NCBI GenBank assembly: GCA_963710665.1 | Contig: CAVQBC010000008.1 | Coordinates: 1,116,001-1,180,000, forward strand | Source of the DNA: CAVQBC01 sp963710665 | Lineage (GTDB): Bacteria > Actinomycetota > Thermoleophilia > Solirubrobacterales > Solirubrobacteraceae | Length of the DNA: 64,000 bases | Reading direction: 5' to 3' | Shown here: positions 58,103-64,000 of the stretch, one piece after another | How positions within the stretch are numbered: position 1 is the stretch's first letter | Layout of the letters: each line of letters begins with the position of its first letter | The notes under the pieces: model-generated | The model's database searches: none | Told to the model about the DNA's origin: nothing | Seen by the model: only the letters and a program-made list of their open reading frames with translations | Program-made: the position numbers and the translations under genes

Positions 58103-60033
58103 CCCCCCGCATCCTTGACCGCATCGACCGCCCGCAGGACCTCCACGACCTCTCCGAGGACGAGCTCGAGCAGCTCGCGCAGGAGGTCCGCGCCACGCTG
58201 ATCGAGACCGTCGGCGAGATCGGCGGCCACTTCGGCGCGAACCTCGGCTCCTGCGAGATCGCGGTTGCCGTCCACTCGCTGCTGGACTCGCCGCACGACA
58301 AGGTGCTGTGGGACGTCGGCCACCAGGCCTACCCGCACAAGGTCCTGACCGGCCGCCGCGACCGCCTGGACACGATCCGCAAGTACGGCGGGCTCGCGCC
58401 GTTCTGCTCCATCTTCGAGTCCGAGCACGACATCATGGGCGCCGGCCACGCCTCGACCTCGATCGGCTACGCGGTCGGGATCAAGGAGGCGATGCGCCGC
58501 GGCGACGGCGAGGACGGCAAGGTCGTCTCGGTGATCGGCGACGGCGCCATGACCGGCGGCGTGGCCTTCGAGGCCGTCCACCAGGCCGGCGGCCTGGGCA
58601 CGCCGATCGTCGTCGTGCTCAACGACAACGGCATGTCGATCGCGCCGAACGTCGGCGCGCTGTCGAACTACTTCAACCGCATGCGGCTCGACCACACCCT
58701 GTGGAAGGCGCGCGAGGGCGTCGAGGAGCGGCTCACGAGGCTGCCGGGCGGCATCGGCGCGGCGTTCGAGCGCCTCGGCCCCGAGCTCAAGGCCTCGATG
58801 AAGGCCTTCTGGGCGCCGGGCCTGTGGTGGGAGGAGCTCGACTGGGCCTACATGGGCATCGTCGACGGCCACGACGTGCGCGCCCTGCGCCGCGCGCTGC
58901 GCGCCGCCTTCGAGGCGGAGCGCCCGGTGGTCGTCCACGTGGCGACCGTGAAGGGCAAGGGCTTCGCCCCCGCCGAGGACGGCGGGCTCGAGGGCATGGA
59001 GAAGTGGCATGCCGCCAAGCCCAAGTCGATCGCCCAGGGCGTCCCCGCGCCGGCCAAGCCCGCGGGCAAGGACGCGCCGCCGCAGTACACGAAGGTCTTC
59101 GGCGACGCGCTGGTCCGCGAGTGCGAGCGCGACGAGCGGGTGGTCGGGATCACCGCCGCGATGAACTCGGGCACCGGGCTCTCCACGCTGCAGAAGGCGA
59201 TGCCCGAGCGCTACTTCGACGTCGGCATCGCCGAGCAGCAGGCGCTGCTGTTCGCGGCCGGGCTGGCGCTGCAGGGCGCCCGCCCGGTGGCCGCCATCTA
59301 CTCGACCTTCCTGCAGCGCGCGTACGACCAGATCGTCCACGACGTGTGCCTGCAGTCGCTGCCGGTCGTGCTCTGCCTGGACCGCGCCGGGCTGGTCGGC
59401 GACGACGGGCCGACGCACCACGGCGCCTTCGACATCGCCTACCTGCGCTGCCTGCCCAACATCACGCTGATGGCGCCGCGCGACGAGGCGATGCTCGTGC
59501 ACATGCTGCACACCGCCCTGCGCCACGACGCCGGCCCGGTGGCGATCCGCTACCCGCGCGGCGAGGCGGTCGGCGTGCCGCTGCCCGCCACGCCGCAGCG
59601 CCTGCCGCTCGGGACCGGCGAGCTCCTGCGCGAGGGCGAGCGGGTGGCGCTCGTGGGCTACGGGTCGGGCGTCGGCAAGGCGCTCGGCGCGGCCGACCTG
59701 CTCGCGGGCCACGGGCTCGAGGTGACGGTCGCCGACGCCCGCTTCGCCAAGCCGCTCGACGCCGGCCTGCTCGGGCAGCTCGCGGCGGAGCACGACCTGC
59801 TCGTGACCGTCGAGGAGGGCGTGCTGGCGGGCGGCTTCGGGACCGCGGTGTGGGAGTGCCTGAGCGAGGTCGGCGTGGCGCCGCGGATCCTCCGCGTCGG
59901 GCTGCCGGACCGTTACGTCACGCACGGCGCGCCCCGGCTCCTGCACGAGGAGGTCGGCTTCACGCCGGAGCAGATCGCCGAGCGGATCGAGTCGGCGGTG
60001 CTCGACCTGCGCGGCTCGCTCGCGGGCGCCTGA
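58099..60033 (+). CDS. dxs: 1-deoxy-D-xylulose-5-phosphate synthase
   Basis: Thiamine-diphosphate enzyme that starts the MEP isoprenoid pathway and feeds ispA. The 644 residues show the TPP-binding GDGAMTGG..LNDNGMSIAPNVG, the conserved HDVRALR region, and the transketolase-like pyrimidine domain with FDVGIAEQQALLFAAGLA and the catalytic region DGPTHHGAFDIAYLRCLPN. Length is typical. Confidence 0.96.
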   Translation: MTPRILDRIDRPQDLHDLSEDELEQLAQEVRATLIETVGEIGGHFGANLGSCEIAVAVHSLLDSPHDKVLWDVGHQAYPHKVLTGRRDRLDTIRKYGGLAPFCSIFESEHDIMGAGHASTSIGYAVGIKEAMRRGDGEDGKVVSVIGDGAMTGGVAFEAVHQAGGLGTPIVVVLNDNGMSIAPNVGALSNYFNRMRLDHTLWKAREGVEERLTRLPGGIGAAFERLGPELKASMKAFWAPGLWWEELDWAYMGIVDGHDVRALRRALRAAFEAERPVVVHVATVKGKGFAPAEDGGLEGMEKWHAAKPKSIAQGVPAPAKPAGKDAPPQYTKVFGDALVRECERDERVVGITAAMNSGTGLSTLQKAMPERYFDVGIAEQQALLFAAGLALQGARPVAAIYSTFLQRAYDQIVHDVCLQSLPVVLCLDRAGLVGDDGPTHHGAFDIAYLRCLPNITLMAPRDEAMLVHMLHTALRHDAGPVAIRYPRGEAVGVPLPATPQRLPLGTGELLREGERVALVGYGSGVGKALGAADLLAGHGLEVTVADARFAKPLDAGLLGQLAAEHDLLVTVEEGVLAGGFGTAVWECLSEVGVAPRILRVGLPDRYVTHGAPRLLHEEVGFTPEQIAERIESAVLDLRGSLAGA

Positions 60034-60085
60034 CGGCGCGTCGCGCCTTCACGGCCCGAGTGCACGCCGGTGCGGCCGCGATCGG

Positions 60086-60091
60086 TAGCGT
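60086..60091 (+). promoter_or_regulatory. -10 hexamer TAGCGT for tlyA
   Basis: It ends 8 bases before the GTG at 60100. Confidence 0.45.
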
Positions 60092-60099
60092 TCCGCGCC

Positions 60100-60891
60100 G
60101 TGTCCAGGGTCCGCCTCGACAGCCTCCTGGCGGAGCGCGGCCTGTTCGCCTCCCGGTCGCGGGCGGCAGCGGCGGTCATCGCGGGGGACGTCCACCTCGG
60201 ACCCGGTCGCCGCCGGGCGGAGAAGCCCGGTCAGCTCGTCGACGCGGAGGTCGAGCTGGCCGTCGACGCCCCGCCGCCCTTCGTCTCGCGCGGCGGCGTG
60301 AAGCTCTCCAACGCGCTCGACGCGCTGGGCGTCGCGGTCGCCGGGCGCCACTGCCTCGACGTCGGCGCCTCGACCGGCGGCTTCACCGACTGCCTGCTGC
60401 AACGGGGCGCGGCGCACGTGGTGGCGCTCGACGTCGCCTACGGCGAGCTGGACTACAAGCTGCGCGAGGACGCGCGCGTGACGGTCATGGAGCGCGTCAA
60501 CGCCCGCGCGCTGACCCCCGAGCAGCTGCCCTACGCGCCCGACCTCGCCGTGCTCGACGTCTCGTTCATCTCGCTGGAGAAGGTGCTGCCCGCCGTGCTC
60601 GGCTGCCTCGCCCCGCGCTTCGACTGCCTCGCGATGGTCAAGCCGCAGTTCGAGGCGGGCCGCGGCGCGGTGGGGAAGGGCGGTGTCGTGCGCGACCCGG
60701 CGGTCCGGCGGGCGGCGCTCGTCTCGGTCGCCGCGTGCGCGACCGCCGCCGGCGCCACGCTGCTCGGCTTCGCGTCCTCCCGGCTCCCGGGGCCGGCGGG
60801 CAACCGCGAGACGTTCGCGTGGCTGGCCGAGGCGGGCCGGCCGGGCGCGGTTGAGGATCCCGAGGCCGCGGCGCTGGAGGTCGACCCGTGA
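60100..60891 (+). CDS. tlyA: TlyA family rRNA 2'-O-methyltransferase
   Basis: The 263-residue protein has an N-terminal S4 RNA-binding domain (VRLDSLLAERGLFASRSRAAAAVIAG) and an FtsJ-like methyltransferase domain (CLDVGASTGGFTDCLLQRGA, SAM motif; LAVLDVSFISL). Members methylate 16S and 23S rRNA and determine capreomycin sensitivity. It overlaps nadK by 4 bases (GTGA). Confidence 0.94.
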   Translation: MSRVRLDSLLAERGLFASRSRAAAAVIAGDVHLGPGRRRAEKPGQLVDAEVELAVDAPPPFVSRGGVKLSNALDALGVAVAGRHCLDVGASTGGFTDCLLQRGAAHVVALDVAYGELDYKLREDARVTVMERVNARALTPEQLPYAPDLAVLDVSFISLEKVLPAVLGCLAPRFDCLAMVKPQFEAGRGAVGKGGVVRDPAVRRAALVSVAACATAAGATLLGFASSRLPGPAGNRETFAWLAEAGRPGAVEDPEAAALEVDP

Positions 60892-61742
60892 CCGTCACGG
60901 CGACCGTCATGAGCCACCGCCAGCTCGAGGGCGCGTCCGACGGCGTCCACGCGCTGATCTACGCCGCCCGGGAGGCGGGCGCGACCCTGCGCTTCGACGC
61001 GGGGGAGACCAGCAAGCACGGCCTGGAGGCCGGCGAGTCGGTCGTGACCGACGCCGAGGTCTCCCGCGACGTCGACCTTGCGATCGTGCTGGGCGGCGAC
61101 GGGACGATCCTCACCGCGCTGCGCGAGTACGCCGGCACGGGCGTCCCGGTGTTCGCCGTCAACTACGGCGAGGTCGGCTTCCTGGCGACGCTCGACCCCG
61201 ACGGGCTCGGGGCCCACTTCGCGCGGGCGTTCGCGGGGGAGTACGAGACGCTCGCGCTGCCGACGATCAGCGTCGAGTGGGAGGGCGGCGAGTCGCGCAC
61301 GGCGATCAACGACGTCTCGGTGCACCGCAAGACGGGGCTGCGGGTCGCCGATCTCGAATACGCGCTGAGCGGGGAGGAGATCGGCCGGGTGCGCTCCGAC
61401 GGGCTGGTGGTCGCCACGCCGGCGGGCTCCACGGGCTACAACCTCGCCAACGGCGGCCCGGTGCTGGCGTGGGGCGTGGAGGGCTTCGTGGTCAGCTTCA
61501 TCGCCCCGCACTCGCTGACCGCCCGCGCGCTCGTGGCCGCGCCCGACGACATCCTCACGGTGTCCAACCGCAGCCGCGCCGAGCCGGTGGACATCCACGT
61601 CGACGGCCGCCCCGGCTTCGAGCTGCCGGCGGGGGAGGACATCACGGTCGAGTTCGGCCGCAACTACGCGCAGCTCGCCCAGCTGCCGGGCGCGAGCTTC
61701 TACCAGCGCTTCCGCGAGCGGTTCGGGCGGCTCGCGAACTAG
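60888..61742 (+). CDS. nadK: NAD kinase
   Basis: The 284-residue enzyme makes NADP from NAD. Motifs GGDGTILTAL, the Asn-Asp of AINDVSVH and the glycine-rich TPAGSTGYNLANGGP are all visible. The order tlyA-nadK-recN is conserved in actinobacteria. Confidence 0.95.
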   Translation: MTVTATVMSHRQLEGASDGVHALIYAAREAGATLRFDAGETSKHGLEAGESVVTDAEVSRDVDLAIVLGGDGTILTALREYAGTGVPVFAVNYGEVGFLATLDPDGLGAHFARAFAGEYETLALPTISVEWEGGESRTAINDVSVHRKTGLRVADLEYALSGEEIGRVRSDGLVVATPAGSTGYNLANGGPVLAWGVEGFVVSFIAPHSLTARALVAAPDDILTVSNRSRAEPVDIHVDGRPGFELPAGEDITVEFGRNYAQLAQLPGASFYQRFRERFGRLAN

Positions 61743-61824
61743 CCGTCACGGAACCGTCACGACTTCGTGGAGGGGAGCGGCGCGGCGCGCCGGTCCGTCG
61801 GGGGCGGCTGGTAGACCGTCGTCC

Positions 61825-63492
61825 GTGCTCTACGAGCTGCGCGTCGAGAACCTCCTGTTGATCGAGCGGGCCGAGCTCCGCCTCGGCCCCGGGCTCAACG
61901 TCCTCACCGGGGAGACCGGGGCGGGCAAGACCGTGCTGGCCCACGCGCTGGACCTGCTGCTGGGCGGCAAGCCGCGGTCCGGGATCGTGCGCCCGGGGGC
62001 GCCGGAGGCCTACGTCGAGGGGGTCTTCGCGCTGCCCGCGGGGCTGCGGGACTCGCTGGCGGAGCGGCTGCCGCCCGACGCCGAGGAGCTCGTCCTCGCC
62101 CGCCGCGTGAGCGCGGAGGGGCGTACCCGGGCCTACCTGGGCGGCCGCAGCGCCACGGCGGCCGACCTGCGGGACGTCGGCGGCGCCCTGCTGTCGTTCT
62201 ACGGCCAGCACGAGCACCGCAAGCTCACGCTCGCCTCCGCCCAGCTCGAGATCCTGGACGGCTTCTGCGGGCCGGAGCAGGCGGCCCGGCGGGCGGCGTT
62301 CGCGGGCCTGTACGCACGCGAGCGCGAGCTGGCCGGCGAGCTCGAGGCGCTGCGCGCCCGCGCCGGGGCGCGCGACCGGGAGCTGGACCTGCTCGAGTGG
62401 GAGCTGGGGGAGATCGACACCGCCGCGCCCACCGAGGACGAGGAGGCGGCGCTCGAGGCCGAGCGGGCCCGCCTGCGCCACCTCGAGGCGCTGCGGGGCG
62501 CGGCGGCGGGCGGCGTCGGCGCGCTGTCGGCCGAGGGCGGCGAGGGCGCCGTGGGGGCGCTCGCGAGCGCGGCCGCGGGGCTGGACGCCGTCGCGGGGAT
62601 CGACGCGGAGCTCGACGCGCTGGGCGAGCGCCTACGCGCGCTGGCGCTGGAGGCCGAGGACCTCGCGGGCGAGCTGCGGCGCTACGGCGAGGGCGTCGAG
62701 GGAGCCGCCGGCGGCGGCGGCCGGCTCGACGAGATCGAGGAGCGCCTGGCGGTCTTCGAGCGCCTGAAGCGCAAGCACGGCGGCACGCTCGCGGCGGTGC
62801 TCGCCCATGCCGAGAGCTGCCGGCAGCGCCGCGACGAGCTGGCGGGCGCCGAGGAGGCGATCGAGGCCGCCGAGGCGGAGCTGGCGGCGGCCCGGTCCGA
62901 GCTGTCGAAGGGCGCTGTCGCGCTGCGGAAGGCCCGCGTCGCGGCGGCGGAGGGGCTCGGCGCGGCGGTCCGCGAGCGTCTGGCGGCGCTGGCGATGGAG
63001 GGCGCGACGTTCGAGGCGGCGCTGTCCGAGCGCCCCGAGCCCGGGCCGTCCGGCGGCGACGAGGTGGAGTTCCTGATCGCGCCGAACCCCGGCGTGCCCG
63101 CGGGCCCGTTGCGCGAGACGGCCTCCGGCGGCGAGCTGTCGCGCGTGATGCTCGCGCTGATGAGCGTCGCCGCCGAGGCGGGGCCGCCGACGCTGGTCTT
63201 CGACGAGGTCGACGCCGGCATCGGCGGCCAGACCGCGCGCGCCGTCGGCGAGCAGCTCGGTGCGCTCGCGGAGGCCCGCCAGCTGCTCTGCATCACCCAT
63301 CTGCCCCAGATCGCCTCGCTGGCCGACCGCCACTTCACGATCGTCAAGGACACCTCGGGCGACACGGCCTGCACCACGGTCAGCGAGCTCGACCGGGGCG
63401 CCGTGGTGGAGGAGATCGTGCGCATGCTCGGCGCGGGGGACGAGGACCGGGCGGCGCGCAAGCACGCTCGCGAGCTGCTGCGCGCCGCCTGA
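61825..63492 (+). CDS. recN: DNA repair protein RecN
   Basis: SMC-like ATPase that acts in double-strand-break repair. The 555-residue protein has Walker A GETGAGKT at 29-36, the Q-loop-type YGQHEHRKL, a long coiled coil (about 170-370), the ABC signature ASGGELSRVMLAL and Walker B VFDEVDAGIGG. An 82-bp gap precedes it with a direct repeat ACCGTCACG; no SOS box was recognised. Confidence 0.95.
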   Translation: MLYELRVENLLLIERAELRLGPGLNVLTGETGAGKTVLAHALDLLLGGKPRSGIVRPGAPEAYVEGVFALPAGLRDSLAERLPPDAEELVLARRVSAEGRTRAYLGGRSATAADLRDVGGALLSFYGQHEHRKLTLASAQLEILDGFCGPEQAARRAAFAGLYARERELAGELEALRARAGARDRELDLLEWELGEIDTAAPTEDEEAALEAERARLRHLEALRGAAAGGVGALSAEGGEGAVGALASAAAGLDAVAGIDAELDALGERLRALALEAEDLAGELRRYGEGVEGAAGGGGRLDEIEERLAVFERLKRKHGGTLAAVLAHAESCRQRRDELAGAEEAIEAAEAELAAARSELSKGAVALRKARVAAAEGLGAAVRERLAALAMEGATFEAALSERPEPGPSGGDEVEFLIAPNPGVPAGPLRETASGGELSRVMLALMSVAAEAGPPTLVFDEVDAGIGGQTARAVGEQLGALAEARQLLCITHLPQIASLADRHFTIVKDTSGDTACTTVSELDRGAVVEEIVRMLGAGDEDRAARKHARELLRAA

Positions 63493-63495
63493 GCC

Positions 63496-64000
63496 GTGAC
63501 GCCGCCGTGGGTCGGCGCTCCGTGGGCCCGCCCCGGCCCGACCCGCCCGGCGTGGCCCCGCCTCGCCGCAGCGGCGCGCCGCTCGGCGGCGCCGGCGCGT
63601 TCACCTTCCGCGCCGCTCGGGGGCGCCGGCGCGGTCACCTTCCGAACTGGCGCGGAGCCGCGCTGCCGTTCCTGGCCGGCGTGCTCGCGGTGGCGGCGAC
63701 CCTCGTCGCGCTCGGGCCCCTGGCCGCGCTGACGCGCTCGGGGCGTGGGACGTGCTCGGCCCGGCGGGCGCCGCCGGGATCGACCCGGTCGGCGCCGCCC
63801 TGCTGCTCGGCTTCGGCGTCGCATTCCTCGGCCTCCTCGACGACCTGCTCGCCGCCGAGCCGCGAGGCTGGCGCGGCCACGGCGCAGCCGTGCTGCGCGG
63901 CGGCTTCTCGACCGGCGCGCTGAAGGCGGCCGGGACCGTGGCGCTGGCCCTCGCCGCGCTCGCCGGCGCCGGCCTGCCCGCCGGGGAGTACCTGCTCGCG
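63496..64000 (+). pseudogene. Disrupted MraY/GT4-like membrane transferase, partial
   Basis: After recN the coding potential continues in pieces. NWRGAALPFLAGVLAVAATLVALGPLA and, after a frame change near 63740 (one G missing in GGGGCG), AWDVLGPAGAAGIDPVGAALLLGFGVAFLGLLDDLL, resemble UDP-sugar-lipid transferases of the MraY family, with a LLDDL motif. Upstream, a 34-bp tandem duplication (63575-63642) and another single-base shift near 63645 break the N-terminal part. The gene runs off the window. Damage or errors cannot be told apart here. Confidence 0.6.
63575..63642 (+). repeat. 34-bp tandem duplication
   Basis: Two adjacent copies (63575-63608 and 63609-63642) of a 34-base GC-rich unit ending CACCTTC, differing at two positions. 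The unit is not a multiple of three, so it alters the frame of the last gene. Confidence 0.75.

Noticed and set aside
61743..61824. Possible SOS (LexA) box before recN
   Set aside because: Only a direct repeat ACCGTCACG was seen; it does not fit a LexA palindrome.

Overview
The window is very GC-rich chromosomal DNA that reads as an actinobacterium, probably of class Thermoleophilia (Solirubrobacterales or relatives). This is inferred from the order mltG-aroE-pil genes-aroC-aroKB-aroQ-pepP-efp-nusB-ispA-dxs-tlyA-nadK-recN, from an ECF41-type sigma factor and from many leaderless-looking promoters. No tRNA, rRNA, CRISPR array, transposase or integrase was seen.

Layout. 0-7.2 kb: tail of an unknown gene, then a coupled run mltG, aroE (frameshifted), pilB, pilT and pilC. 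7.2-35.2 kb: mixed accessory and regulatory genes (subtilase, sulfatase, two two-component systems, ECF41 sigma, LuxR regulator, a glycosyltransferase/deacetylase trio, two CPBP proteases, universal stress protein, a large secreted repeat protein, cold-shock protein, copper-chaperone-like HMA protein). 35.2-44.7 kb: second half of the type IV pilus (T4P) locus: pilA, three prepilin-like genes (pilV/W/X-like), pilM, the prepilin peptidase, pilN, pilO and a PilP-position protein. 44.7-48.9 kb: shikimate genes aroC, a fused aroK-aroB and aroQ, then an M24 peptidase. 48.9-55.8 kb: a secreted calcium-repeat protein followed by small regulator/enzyme modules. 55.8-64 kb: efp, nusB, an XseB-like gene, ispA, dxs, tlyA, nadK, recN and a disrupted membrane-transferase gene.

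The strongest non-coding signal is shared control of the pili. Five transcription units (pilA; pilV/W/X; pilM; pilN/O/P; and the secreted calcium-repeat protein at 48957) are each preceded by TCAAG-N14/15-GCCGATWW-like sequences, which resemble FliA/WhiG-class (sigma-28) promoters. Four of them place the predicted transcript start almost on the start codon. The exception is pilA, which has a leader of about 185 nt. That leader folds into a three-way junction with GEMM (c-di-GMP-I riboswitch)-like sequence, and a small hairpin covers the Shine-Dalgarno. Terminator-like hairpins and a 160-bp nested inverted repeat separate the pil units.

Many other genes have a TANNNT hexamer ending 6-8 nt before the start codon, as expected for leaderless transcripts. 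In three cases the hexamer begins with the TAG stop codon of the gene before it. At least seven single-base frameshifts break otherwise well-conserved genes (aroE, subtilase, histidine kinase, LuxR, pilX-like twice, the last gene). Most sit in G/C runs and look more like sequence errors than true decay, but this cannot be settled from the sequence alone.
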